From Anadara kagoshimensis (Eukaryota; Mollusca; Bivalvia; Arcoida; Arcidae), in the NCBI GenBank assembly GCA_021292105.1, contig CM037867.1, positions 42,485,843 through 42,549,842 on the forward strand: a DNA stretch of 64,000 bases, in the 5' to 3' direction. This document shows positions 11,963-22,572 of the stretch, in pieces (positions within the stretch are counted from its first letter, which is position 1; every line of letters begins with the position of its first letter). Below the pieces are notes generated by a model. The model searched no databases and was not told the origin of the DNA. It worked only from the letters and a program-made list of their open reading frames with translations. The translations under genes and the position numbers were made by a program.

Positions 11963-12639
11963 GTATTTATTTACAGACATTATATTAAATCTTGATTAAT
12001 GAAGGACAGACGGACATTATTATTTCTTTACAAAAAGGTCATGAAGGTTATTTATTCAATTCATTTCCCTCTTATACGGGAAAACATGCAATTAAAAACT
12101 TAAATGCTTCGGACCTCGTCTTCAATTTTATACTTAGATCATCTTCAAACTTTTTATCTTCAAAATAATGTCCATGAAGGTAACTTTAACTTGTGTCCAT
12201 GTGTATTAGTGGGGTTTGCATACCATGTAATTGATACCGTCATACCGTTTACAAGTAAGGGTGTTTTTGGAATGTCACACATGTCTAGAATGTAATTGTT
12301 TTCAAGGAAAATATTAATGTCTTTTCATATGAAAATATTTGTTCTGCACAGACGTTGAGGTATCAGGTAACGAAGGGCCAAGATTAACGTTCGATTCGAC
12401 ACTCATTCGTTAGCTTTCTATTAAATTTTTGAGAGGCCTGGACTGTAACCGAGAATACACGAGATGTTGAGAATTCCATTTAAGGAAAATTGTGTTACAA
12501 GAATATTTGGACTATATCAAAGTTTACCAAATCATTTGGTCAAAATGTTTTAGTGACGTCATATAACTGGCGCTGTTAAAATTTTTTATTTACACTTACC
12601 ACAACTTGTCAATTTCCAAGTCAAACAACTGGAGTTCCC

Positions 12640-12930
12640 CAAAACACCGCGAGATAACCCATTACGTTTGTGCTAAACAATGATCCCCATAGAATATGGA
12701 ATCAAATTTTCCCCCGTAAAAACGACGATATTCTGGGAATTTGCGACGTAAACGGATTCTATATCAGTCAGGACAAACGTTATTAGACCTTGATCATGTG
12801 ATGTATATACTGGCCAATTCCATTGCAATGCGTTATACATGTAATTTTGTTTTTTCTCCGGAATGATATGAGAGATTGTTTGAGTATGCCATGAGAACAG
12901 TGTCCACCATAGCGGTGTTATCGTCATGCA
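12640..12930. repeat. Dispersed palindromic repeat related to 28,871-29,081
   Basis: Contains CCCGTAAAAACGACGATATTC and GGGAATTTGCGACGTAAACG, which match in inverse orientation the core of the MITE at 28,871-29,081. AACACCGC near both ends suggests short inverted termini. An 84-codon minus-strand frame here is not credible as a gene. Confidence 0.4.
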
Positions 12931-13072
12931 TCATGAGATATATATATCATATGGATGATGTTTGTTATTTCTGTAAACAGTTTCAATCTTTCCTGGGAAA
13001 TAAAAGGTAAGATTCTTAAAATTATTAAATTAAAAAATCTAGTTTTGTTATCAGAGCTTCTGATATACAGTA

Positions 13073-13430
13073 CAGACCTGTCGAAAGTTTAACATCGAGC
13101 TAACAAATCGGTTCCGAATTAGCAGCTCATATTGGTTCGTTGTTACTCTATAGCTTTTCAGCGACTTCTACTATATATATAAATCCCTTGGTAGTTCTTC
13201 GGTCACTCGCTATCCACATCTATACAGACCTGTCGAAAACTTAATCCCGAGCTAACGGATTAGTGTCGAGTCGGCAGCTCATTTTGGATCCTCGTTACCT
13301 TTATCTCGGTAGCTTTATATATCCCTTGGTAGCTTTTTGATAACTAGCTATCCATATCTCGGCTATTTGACACAAGAGCTTAATCCTTTTCGTTAACTCG
13401 GTGTTAAATCTTTTGACAGGTCTGTACTGT
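13073..13430. mobile_element. Two adjoining R2 MITE copies
   Basis: ACAGACCTGTCGAAAGTTTAAC at about 13,074 opens the first copy. ACAGACCTGTCGAAAACTTAA at about 13,225 opens a second, which closes with GTTAAATCTTTTGACAGGTC near 13,428. Interior phrases (CGAGCTAAC, GGCAGCTCATTTTGG, CTCGTTA) are shared by both. Confidence 0.6.
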
Positions 13431-13786
13431 GTGCTATTTTGTTTTGTTCCTTCATTATTCTTGTTATGTTCGATTTGCTGCCTCTACGTGTAGTTCTAGT
13501 TATTACAATCTGGAATGTAATATTTATGATTGGTATGCCAGGCCAAAATACCAACACATAAACCAATAGCATCAAAGATGTAAATTTAAAGACAATATCC
13601 CTAAATATGTCTTCGAACATGGATCAACATGGATAAAGAAGGTGTTGAGTATTGTTTTACACTGCGTCAGCTACCATTTAGCTATAGACGACTTCACACT
13701 TCGTTGTTGTAAGCGACAAATCGGTAAGGGCAAAGGGGAAAAGTCGCTAACGTCAAAGAAAAAAACATGACTTGTAATATTAGCAG

Positions 13787-14179
13787 GTGATTGGTATCAT
13801 TCAAGTTAGTAGCAATTTTAAAGAAATCCAACACCGTGGAAACGCACACAGCTCTTCAGAATTTATAAATGCATGTCTTCTTTTCATCAGGCACTTGTTA
13901 AAATATTTCATACAGGCTTTTTGTACTAAAAATCCTTCTGGAAGTCCATGCATGTCAGCCATGCTAATGATGTTACCGCGAAATATACATTTTGAAAATG
14001 AGTCGAATGACACATCAATACCAAGATCACATATTTATGAAGAAAAACATTCAGTCCCAACGTATTATTTAATTCTTCTGTCTATATTGGATAAAATGTC
14101 CGAAGCCTTAAGTGATATGAACTGTGATAATGTCTATGGCTATGCCCATAAATTTCAAGCCCTTTTCGACTGGAAATAA
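13787..14179 (+). CDS. Candidate 3'-terminal exon of an unknown gene
   Basis: Open frame of about 130 codons that begins right after an acceptor-like TAATATTAGCAG and has no convincing start codon of its own (the first codon, GTG, abuts the AG). It ends in TAA at 14,177-14,179, and AATAAA follows about 30 bp downstream, as expected of a last exon. The peptide is soluble-looking and mixed in composition, with several cysteines (FCTKNPSGSPCMSAM segment) and a DWK C-terminus. No domain is recognised. An upstream donor-like AAAAG|GTAAGA at about 12,998-13,009 exists, but the obvious frames do not join without a stop. Could also be a chance ORF; a shorter antisense ORF overlaps it. Confidence 0.3.
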   Translation: MIGIIQVSSNFKEIQHRGNAHSSSEFINACLLFIRHLLKYFIQAFCTKNPSGSPCMSAMLMMLPRNIHFENESNDTSIPRSHIYEEKHSVPTYYLILLSILDKMSEALSDMNCDNVYGYAHKFQALFDWK

Positions 14180-14382
14180 GAATCATATATTTGTCGGATT
14201 GATTTCAATAAATAACAACAAAACATCTTATGTAAATCAAATCACTGAAATATTTATTATTGTATGTTTTCACATAGATCTAATAAACAATTAAAGATAC
14301 ATAATTTACTGTTAACTTATTTACTTTTCAAACAAGAACAAGATTGGACCTCTACTGATAATTTACTTTGCAAGTAGCACCA

Positions 14383-14621
14383 GGCCCCAGTTTCACAATC
14401 ATTCCTTAGCTAAGATTTTGCTTAACTTATATTTAGCAAATTTATGTAATCTCTTTTTGGAATTACTATTGAACATTTATGTCAAGATTAAATACAAATG
14501 TTTTAATCTAGATTAGAAGTGATCTTAAAAAAATGACACCTTAAATTCCTGAATATCTTGAAAATTAACATAATTATAAAGATTTGAAATTTTGCAAGGG
14601 AATGATTGTGAAACCGGGGCC
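14383..14621. mobile_element. MITE R3, near-complete copy
   Basis: 239 bp from GGCCCCAGTTTCACAATCAT to ATGATTGTGAAACCGGGGCC, imperfect inverted termini of at least 20 bp. The A+T-rich interior includes CTTAAATTCCTGAATATCTTG, shared with other R3 copies. A 60-codon minus ORF overlaps and is incidental. Confidence 0.75.
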
Positions 14622-14629
14622 AGGGAGTA

Positions 14630-15960
14630 GAAACTTGTACAAAAAGGGATACTGCATATAATGTGCAAACTGATCTTACTTAAACAAACACAAAAGTACC
14701 TATCCATTGATCAACAAGAACTGAAAAATAACGGACGCATTATCAAAAATCCACAAACCCCAAGTTAATGGAGGCGAGACCAGGTTCTAAGAAAGAGTAA
14801 GCACCTTCTGTTTTGCTAGCGACACAAGTCATGACTTAGAAATTTATTAAGAAAATAACGAGAATAAAAATAATTACAAAATGTATAATAAAACCCCAAT
14901 TGAGAATGAAACCTAATAATAAGTCTGATAAAGACCCTTTAGAAATATTGCATATGCCAACAGCAAGAATAACATCTCTTGATATAAGTAAAAAAAATTA
15001 CATATAGTAGAATACTTAAACTAAATTAGGGATTTTCAACAAACACAGTGTAAAGATTCTTTGTACCCTTATTATAAAGTAATTGGGATTGTTAGGGCCC
15101 TACACAAGTACATAAACCACACCACTTGACACCAGTTCATCTGGTGTATGTCCAAAATCGGGAGTTGTATAAATCAGTAGAATGTTATTATTTCTTTACT
15201 AGATCATAGATGTATTCTTGGTGCTCTGGCTGTTTCCATGTTTATTCCGCTACAATTTTATTTATCATTTTATCCTCAGTGCATCTAAATTATTTTTTTG
15301 CTGTTACTGTTAGCTTTAAATCATAATAAGACCTGCTAAATACAACACACCATTTGTTACACTTAATGTTGCTTTCATGAATATTTCTTATATTTTTGAA
15401 ATTTCAAACAAAGGAGTGTACATCAATATACACTATGCGTATCTTATTTGCATACCATTTTAAAACTGATAGGAAAAAAAACCCTCTGGATTTAAGTCGT
15501 CATTGTTGAAATATTAGCTGCATGTTGTGCAATTTTAATAAAAACTTTGCTACTAGTAACTTCTAAATGAACTTTTGTTGATTTTAGGACATCATTTTTT
15601 TTTCATTTTAATAACCTTCCCAATAAGTACATTTCTGACAGCTTTCTTCAAGAGAATGGTGTTATATATATATATATAGATATATGCTCCTATGTTTGAT
15701 TTATTATGGTGATAATTTTTGTTGAATTTTTATAAATTAAATGGTGTGTTGTGTTTGACTGGCATTCTTACAGTGTAATGCATCAATTCAAATTATGTAC
15801 AAGCAACACACACAAATACTTCACAAATCAACAAAAGTAATACTGAATCATTTATTCATTACAAATTGGACATTTTAAGATATCTGTCTATAATTTATTT
15901 TCAGATATTCAGTTTATCGGTATAAATAAGTTGATTTAATATACAGTTTATTTCATTCAT
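14630..15960. other. Flank upstream of the THAP transposase
   Basis: A+T-rich, with no credible gene. A (TA)n run at about 15,665-15,685 is the only microsatellite. I could not identify terminal inverted repeats pairing this flank with sequence 3' of the transposase. Confidence 0.4.
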
Positions 15961-15998
15961 TGTTTATGTGATTGTTACCAGTTTCTTTTGTGTTGTGA

Positions 15999-17511
15999 TG
16001 TCTAAAAAACTATCACGAAGAAGTTGTTCAGTACTTTCCTGTACTAACAGTTGGTACACACTCGAACAATGGAGCAAAACATATGTGAAAAATACAAATG
16101 CAATTTGGGCCAAGCGTCATGTGTCTGCCCTCCTCCATATAAGCTTTTCCCTTTCCCAACTGAACGAAAGAATCCACAGGGTCGGTTAAAATGGATAAGT
16201 CTTGTGAATAGGAAGGAAGGATCAGCTAACTGGATTCCAACAACAGAATCCAGAATTTGCTCAAAACACTTTGTTGATGGAGAGCCCAGTCAAATGCATC
16301 CCTTTCCCACTTTGGAGCTAGGGTATTTGCCTTTTGCAGAATTCAAACCAGCAAGACCAGTTCCACGTGACAGATCAGACCAAATACCCAGAAAGAAAAC
16401 AAAATTTGAAGAGAACACTTCACTGCAATCATATAACTTAAATGTAAATAAAGAAAATATATGTGGGCAATCTGATCATGATGATAACTATCATGTAAAA
16501 AGAGATCATGATTATACATGTATTCCAAAATGTGAACTATGTGTCAATAAATCAAATGAAATAAAAAGATTACATAATAAAATTAAAGATTTGACAGAGC
16601 AGGTTGATTTTTATAAAAAGAAATATGAAATTAAAACTAAAAAAGAATTTGTAGTTAGCACAGTGTTGAAGGATGACAAAAAGTGTAAGTACTACACAGG
16701 AATCCAAACAATAAATTCCTTCAACAAAACATTCAAAATAATAACAAAGAAAGTAAAAACTATTAATTATTGGAAAGGTCCTAAAAAAACATGCAACCCA
16801 CTGAAGACCAACAAAAAAGTCATCACACAAAGAGAAAGGTGTTTAACCAGAAAAGATGAATTTATTATGACTCTTATGAAGTTAAGATTAGGTTTAACAC
16901 TGGAGGATTTGTCTGACCGTTTTGGTATATCTACTGCTCATGCTTCCTCTATTTTTACAACTTGGGTAAAATTATTGGCTAAAACACTAGGAGCTATGGT
17001 TTTCAATCTCCCTAAGGAAGTTGTCAAGTCCAGCTTGCCCCCATCCTTTAAAAATCATAAATATAGTAATGTAAGACACATTATTGATTGTACAGAGGTA
17101 TTTTTAGAAACTCTCAATAATCCAAATTTGGCTTACAAAACTTGGAGTGATTACAAGTCCCACCACACAGCCAAATTTTTATTAAGTATAAACCCATCTG
17201 GTTTAATTAATTTTGTATCGGACTGCTATGGTGGTAGACACAGCGACAAGTTCATAACTAAGAATTGTGGCTTCATGGATATGGTACAAATGTATGACGC
17301 CATAATGGCTGATAAGGGATTTTTAATCAGAGAAGATTTAGCCCTTAAGGGAGCTGAACTGTTGATACCACCTGGTCATAGAGGTGCCGCTCAAATGTCA
17401 TCTTCAGATGTTAGATTGACAAAACAAATTGCCAATCGAAGGATACATGTTGAGCAGCCTCTCTTGGATGATATGTTTCGTTTTACCGGGGTTTTCCCCT
17501 TTGACCTTTGA
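15999..17511 (+). CDS. THAP-domain DDE transposase (Harbinger/ISL2EU-like), frameshifted and truncated
   Basis: The main frame (16,051-17,511; first ATG 16,069) encodes about 480 residues. Order: an N-terminal THAP-type zinc finger ending in RICSKHFVDGEP (C-x2-H ligands, residues ~73-76), a basic linker with a probable coiled coil (KIKDLTEQVDFYKKKYE, ~180-200), an HTH_Tnp_4-like helix-turn-helix (LTLEDLSDRFGISTAHASS, ~285-305) and a DDE_Tnp_4 catalytic core. Candidate catalytic residues are D346 (DCTE), D421 (MADKGF) and E468 (RIHVE). It would bind element ends and catalyse cut-and-paste transposition. Two defects show. A typical THAP start, RRSCSVLSCTNS, sits in another frame from ATG 15,999, implying a 1-nt frameshift between about 16,041 and 16,090. 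The protein also stops about 18 residues after the catalytic Glu, earlier than usual. Probably a dead copy. Confidence 0.8.
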
Positions 17512-17649
17512 CCTCTGAAGAGCGAATTAAAAAAGGTAGAGAAAGTATACATCACTGAAGTCGTCTATACACGATAGAAAGATTTTTTTATTTCAAGGAT
17601 TCTTGTTCCTAAAGGCATACTATTGTCAATTTATTAACATACCCATCCA
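17512..17649 (+). other. Short 3' flank of the transposase
   Basis: Begins with a TTTGACCTTTGACCTC-type motif at the point where the transposase loses homology, suggesting that foreign repeat DNA replaced the 3' end of the gene. Confidence 0.3.
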
Positions 17650-17762
17650 TGCTCAAATCACAGTCCCAAAAGCAAACATTAAGTTAAACACGTGGACTTC
17701 CACCAGTGAAGTAGAGCCAGGTACTCCAGAAAGGTTAGCATCTCCTGTCTAGCTACAGTTAG
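17650..17762 (+). repeat. Dispersed repeat R1, copy
   Basis: Shares CTCAAATCACAGTCCCAAAAG, TTAAGTTAAACACGTGGACTT and the CTCCTGTCTAGCTACAG end with other R1 copies. An internal segment is missing. Confidence 0.6.
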
Positions 17763-17802
17763 CTGAACATATTTTAAGACAGTAAATACATGTACTTTCA
17801 CT

Positions 17803-18064
17803 AGAAGGGGGTTTTACCGGAATAATTGCGAAATTCCGGAATAGTTAGACGCTTTCCGTAATCTTTGCAAAAAACCGGAATGTTTAGATAAAATCCGGAA
17901 TTTTTATACCAAATCCGAAATAATCAGACAAAATCCGGAATAATTGGTCAAAATCCGGAATAATTAGAATATTTTTACGGTAAATTTTTCGGATTCTAAA
18001 AATTCCGGTAAGTCTCTGATTATTTTTCCGGATTTTCGCAATTATTCCGGTAAAACCCCCTTCT
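17803..18064. mobile_element. MITE, 262 bp, with long perfect TIR
   Basis: Starts AGAAGGGGGTTTTACCGGAA and ends with its inverse complement (TTCCGGTAAAACCCCCTTCT). The perfect inverted match runs about 30 bp, through TAATTGCGAAA. The interior repeats a ~20-bp module containing ATCCGGAATAATTAGA about six times. No target duplication is visible in the flanks. Non-coding. Confidence 0.85.
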
Positions 18065-18129
18065 TGTGTTTACATTAGTATTAAGAATATCATATGTCAG
18101 GCTGTCGATATCTCTATCAAATAAGTGTT

Positions 18130-18640
18130 AGTTTATTGCATCAAAACTTTGGATGGAACATGAGTGGATGGCATTTCCACACCTTGATCAGGCTGTTTTT
18201 AAATGCATTGACACTGTGTTGAATATACTGTTTCAATTCAATTGGTAGATTGTTCCAGTCATCTATAAAACACGGAAGCCAAAGAATTTTTTACCGAGAC
18301 CTGATTTTATTTGGTGTTTATACAGCTTTTTTCTTGTGACTTTTTATAATATTTTGTTTTGGTTGGTACATGTACGTTTACGTTCAGATGGTTAACATTA
18401 TCAATTTCATTTACTATTTCAGAAAATTGGATCAGATCGTTTCATTTTTGTCTGTATTCTAGTGTTGGTAGCCCAGTGTTTTTATTCTTGCCCATTAAGG
18501 GGGGGGGGGGGGTTAGATAGTCCACAGACTTAGTCGTTTTGTTGTTCTTCTTTGTACTTTTTCTATCTGTTGTTTGTCTTTTCTGTAAAGGGGGCTCCAG
18601 ATTGTTGCTCCATATTCTAAATATGTATATCCAGTATAAT
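18130..18640 (-). pseudogene. Decayed LINE: C-terminal part of a non-LTR reverse transcriptase
   Basis: Minus-strand pieces in different frames spell the usual order of a LINE RT C-terminus: LEYGATIWSPLYRKDKQQIE then KVQRRTTKRLSLW (about 18,515-18,620), TGLPTLEYRQK (about 18,470), and DDWNNLPIELKQYIQHSVNA then FKNSLIKVW ending HPKF-stop (about 18,150-18,270). A poly-G tract at 18,499-18,512 and in-frame stops break the frame. It is a 5'-truncated, inactive copy. Clade is not assignable from this stretch, though it is jockey/CR1/L2-like in style. Confidence 0.8.
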
Positions 18641-18666
18641 AATAATAATAATAATAATAATGATAA
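18638..18666. repeat. (AAT)n microsatellite
   Basis: About eight AAT units next to the LINE remnant. They create a poly-Tyr stretch in a minus-strand ORF that is not meaningful. Confidence 0.9.
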
Positions 18667-19340
18667 TGTAGTGTTATAATTTGTTTATTTGTCATGTTAT
18701 AATTTTTTTTTAAATATTTTGTTCACAAAATTTTTTGCAACCGCGATAACAAGAGGCTAAACGCTGTGAATATTCAATAATGTCTGTGTATTACTGGACA
18801 TGTTGAAAACCTCCAGGTCAAAACAAGACTAAAAACAGCTATAACTCAATAATTAAAGGATTAGCCAGGTTTTACCGCGACAAGTCATCATTAAAATAAC
18901 CGAACTTTTCTCCTTAAATAGCATCATTAAAATGTAAAGTTTATAATGAATATGAATCGCGTTTATAATGTACAAATACAGTCAATAAATCAAACAGTTT
19001 TAAAATTTTAATTCAATTTATTTTCCACACCTTGATTGAGATTTATCATTTAGGTTTTTCTGCGTCCCAGGCAAAACTTGTATTAGACTAAACAAATCTA
19101 ATGTGATACTGTTATTGACATTAAGATAACTATATAATTCTATCATTACCTCATTGTTAATCAAACGGATTTACGAGTACCGACTTCGGTTCGAGTCCAC
19201 ACATTTAGATATGGCCCTGCACTAACTGCATTATATATAGTTACCTAATAACGCTGTAAGGTGCACATGTAGAAAAAAAAAAGTTTAAACCATTTATAGT
19301 GCATCGGGAAAAATACTTATACTGTCATGGAAACGTCAAA

Positions 19341-19392
19341 ATGGATTTATTTCGGATTTTAAATTTGATAATTCTTTTCGGAATATCACAAG
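19341..19392 (+). CDS. Candidate signal-peptide first exon 1 (phase 1)
   Basis: From ATG 19,341 the frame reads MDLFRILNLIILFGISQ and one further base, ending at a strong donor (CAAG|GTAAGA, GT at 19,393). That is a short hydrophobic signal peptide with a phase-1 exit, the same architecture as the exons at 41,677 and 50,965. An out-of-frame ATG 14 bp upstream (19,327) begins METSKWI, which echoes the MExxKWI start of those two exons but hits a stop after 11 codons. Either translation starts at the inner ATG or this is a frame-damaged relative. TTTATAG at about 19,292 could be a TATA element. No downstream exon was identified. Confidence 0.4.
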
Positions 19393-20035
19393 GTAAGATT
19401 TATTTATTTAAACTTTGTCTGGTACATGTTTAAGACCTCCCGTTTTGTATCCGCATCCATTATATTCTATGTAAATTTTTTGAAAAATCAGTTTTTACAG
19501 AAATGTTCAAAATGGCTTGAAACTGTCATTTTTAGACTTTTTTCAATCAAAATAAAAATTTTAGTGGAGGATACAAATGAAAGTCTTTCCCTTTGTCTAA
19601 AATAAAGCGTAAACTGGTTATGTACTATACTATGTATGTAACATGAGATGCCACTAAAGATACGAAATCTGATATTGAGTCAGGTGTAGCAAACCTTGAA
19701 AAATGAAGCATAATATCTCAGTATTGACACAACGAAAATGCAATTTCACTACGTGCGCACACACGCGCGCGTACGGAGAAATACACAGACTCGGAGACAT
19801 AAAATATCTAAATCACGACACCAGTCAAAAAAATTAATCTATTGTTTTTTGTCAGTCGGAGATATAAATTGGTTACCATGGTGAATAGGATCAAAACTGT
19901 AATTGTTGGCTGGTTGTAATCAGTTTCCGTGATATTGTCCTAATACTGCAAAGACTTCCTGCAAAACCACCAAGTGAATTGTGCACTTGCTTCCATAACC
20001 AGTTTAAACAAGAAGTTGAATTCTAACAAACAAAC
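19393..20035. other. Putative first intron or intergenic DNA
   Basis: A+T-rich, with no exon, RNA gene or repeat recognised. Confidence 0.3.
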
Positions 20036-20039
20036 ATGG

Positions 20040-20909
20040 ACATCCCAAGCCAAGTCAGTTACTAGAGACCAAATTCAGGTAGTTGAAAAGGTTGGTGAAT
20101 TCTGAGGTGGTGGGGAAACCGGGATGTCCGGTTAAAGCTTGCTCAGACTAGGTCCGAGCAGGATTCGAACCCTAGGCTGTGAAAGGCGCTGCCGGAGATC
20201 ACTCGGCCACTGATTAAGAAAGGGGTGCAGTATTGAGAGAGTTTGCCCCCGTGAGGGCTGAAGGTGGATAGCTACTTGATTAATCAAGCCACCTTCCCAT
20301 TTCACAACGGAGATTGCTCCGACAGTGTTGTCATTGAAACCGTCGTATTAATTAACGGTCTCAAACAGACTAGCATGGGAAGGAATTATTGGCTCATAAG
20401 AAGATTTTATGATTAAAGTACTAGCACAAAAAACCTCCACTGCGGTATTTTGAAACAACTTCTTCAATTATTTCATTAAAATGTGCTTTACCTATTACAA
20501 TTTAATTTTATCAAGTCTGGCATATAAACTATTATTTTTTTCATATATTTTAATTTTGCTATACGATTTTAATTATTCTTTAATTGATGAAAATACAGAT
20601 AAAAATTAAAATAAATAAATAATCACATTTGACCAAAGATCACGATATCTCCTTAGGGAACAAGTCAGACAACTCCCATTGGCCACGCCCCCTGTAGCTT
20701 GTATCATGTTAAGTATACAGGACCCCAACTACCAAGTTTGATTAATTTACATTGGCTTGAGATATTTTGCGGTGCATAAGACACGCATACATTCACGAGT
20801 ACGAACATTGGTATGCATAACACACACACACACACACACGCACACGCACATTGTGGCATTAAATAAACACAGACGCATTTATACATACTGTGGTTTTTGA
20901 TACACAAAG

Positions 20910-20994
<85 letters not shown>

Positions 20995-21000
20995 AAAAAA
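20040..21000 (-). repeat. Long dispersed repeat D, copy 1, with tRNA-like module
   Basis: Collinear with 31,795-32,895 over about 1 kb: shared phrases include GGTCCGAGCAGGATTCGAAC, GAGAGAGTTTGCCCCCGT, CAGACTAGCATGGGAAGGAA, ACCAAAGATCACGATATC and GTTAAGTATACAGGA. On the minus strand, GTGGCCGAGTGATC (A box, about 20,196-20,210) and GGGTTCGAATCC (B box, about 20,161-20,172) resemble a tRNA-Ser/Leu pol III promoter. The module is embedded in more repeat on both sides. Ends in CA, GA and GT microsatellites. Confidence 0.7.
20817..20992. repeat. Compound (CA)n, (GA)n, (GT)n microsatellite
   Basis: CA repeats at about 20,820-20,850, GA at 20,911-20,948, GT at 20,949-20,980, then GA again. They generate low-complexity ORFs that were discarded. 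Confidence 0.95.
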
Positions 21001-21130
21001 AATTAATGCGATATAAAATCCACGTCTAACTATAGATAAGATGTTACACTACTTAAATCTACAGTTCCGGGTTGAGTGGAATAATGCTATCTTCAAAGTT
21101 GCTCGCATGCAGTACAGTTCATTTACAATG

Positions 21131-21363
21131 TACAGTTAAACCTGTATATAAAGACCATCCAAGGTAACCAATTAAAGTTGCCTTTATGACCAGGTGGTCT
21201 TTATACCCAGGTTCAAATAATATGAATAAAGAACAATATGGATACAGTTATACTGGCCTTTATAAGCAGGTGGCCCTATTATAATGGTGGCCTTTAAGGC
21301 TGGTTGGACTGTTTAAGCAGGGGACCTTTTATAGAGGTGGTCTTTAAGGCTGGTTGGGCTGTA
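21131..21363. mobile_element. MITE R5, 233 bp
   Basis: TACAGTTAAACCTGTATATAA at the left and TTAAGGCTGGTTGGGCTGTA at the right are imperfect inverted termini. The interior repeats GGTGGTCTTTA/AAGACCA motifs in both orientations. A truncated relative lies at 63,003-63,162. A TA duplication is possible but not secure. Confidence 0.65.
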
Positions 21364-21514
21364 TTTACATTAATTCGTAAGATTTCCAACCATTACCTGA
21401 AGAAAAAATAAAATTAATTTTTTACGTCAAAATGGAGAAGTCATGAACACAATTTACCTTTTAATAACAATCTCTGCCTCTGTACTCCTTCTGTTAGTCC
21501 TCAGAACCCCGGCT

Positions 21515-21790
21515 GTAGTCTGAACAAGACTTGAAAATAGTTACCGACTGTTCTTTTGCCCAAGCACTGGGTATTTAGAAATGAAAGCCACGACGTCCTT
21601 CGGAAGAGACCTTAAAATTAATATCCCGTGTCATGGCAGGCGAGGCACGATAAAGAACCCTACTACATATTGCCCTGAGCGGAATTTCTGCCACTTCACC
21701 TATAGCTGATGACGTCTCGATATAAGTTAAATAATCTTGACTAAAGCGTAAGACTCCATTCGTTTAATCAATCAAGTCCCTAGATAGAGG
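21515..21790 (+). mobile_element. SINE S1, 5'-truncated
   Basis: Lacks the tRNA head; carries AAGCACTGGG, GAAATGAAAGCCACG, GGCACGATAAAGAACCCT and the tail GACGTCTCGATATAAGTTAA, GACTAAAGCGTAAGACTCC, ending AATCAATCAA. Collinear with 39,285-39,580 and, inverted, with 56,299-56,634. Confidence 0.8.
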
Positions 21791-22048
21791 AATATTTTTA
21801 TTAAGATTTAAGTATACACCAAAGAAACGAATTATATCCCCAAATGGCTTGCAACCGAACATTAAATGCAATGTGCGTTGATAGTATTTAGCTCTTTCAA
21901 AAAGATCTTTGCAAAGTTTTTTATTCTTATAAAAGATTATAATGAGTTATTAATAGATTTTGCACGCGTGAGTTCACAAAGTTAAGAAGATGGCTAGTTG
22001 CTTTAACTTCAACAATTCCTCAGCTATACTCTTCATTATTTTTCATAC

Positions 22049-22140
22049 TTATTTTCTTCGTGCCTCCGAAAATAAATATTTTCTTTTCTAACTAAGAATA
22101 AAAACACAAACATATTTTAGGAAGTGCATAGTTGCAAGAT
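22049..22140 (-). repeat. DIRS split direct repeat B2 (92 bp)
   Basis: Terminal 3' repeat of the element, identical by eye to B1 at 22,462-22,553 over 92 bases. Flanking DNA diverges immediately outside. Confidence 0.93.
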
Positions 22141-22252
22141 TTATATAATATTATCAACATAATCAACAAATTACAAATTGTATGTCATCGACGAGATAAT
22201 TAATATATTCAGCAAACCTGACACCTATGTAAATAAGGGTAGGGAGGGTGGG

Positions 22253-22465
22253 TTTTACATTAAAATACTTGAACAACTTGTTACTCTCTTGCAACTAGCT
22301 CGAATGACACGAGTGAGAACACTCGCGTTTTTATCCACGCACGGATTTTAACATCGTGTATTAACCAATTAACCAATCATATGATACGCATTTTATCGGT
22401 ACTTAAAAACCCGAAACATTCCGAATTACATAAACACAAAATAGAACGCAAAGAAATTAATTTAT
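22253..22465 (-). repeat. DIRS split direct repeat A2 (213 bp)
   Basis: Identical by eye to A1 over 213 bases. It abuts and overlaps B1 by four bases, recreating the junction expected of a circular intermediate that joins the two element ends. Confidence 0.93.
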
Positions 22466-22553
22466 TTTCTTCGTGCCTCCGAAAATAAATATTTTCTTTT
22501 CTAACTAAGAATAAAAACACAAACATATTTTAGGAAGTGCATAGTTGCAAGAT
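22462..22553 (-). repeat. DIRS split direct repeat B1 (92 bp)
   Basis: Begins about 20 bp after the recombinase stop codon. Same 92 bases as B2. Confidence 0.93.
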
Positions 22554-22572
22554 CGAATAAATACAAAGGAAT

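Noticed and set aside
12940-13008. Further signal-peptide exon (MMFVISVNSFNLSWEIK, AAAG|GTAAGA)
   Set aside because: Donor is good but the peptide lacks a hydrophobic core and does not resemble the other leaders; it does not join the 13,787 frame without a stop.
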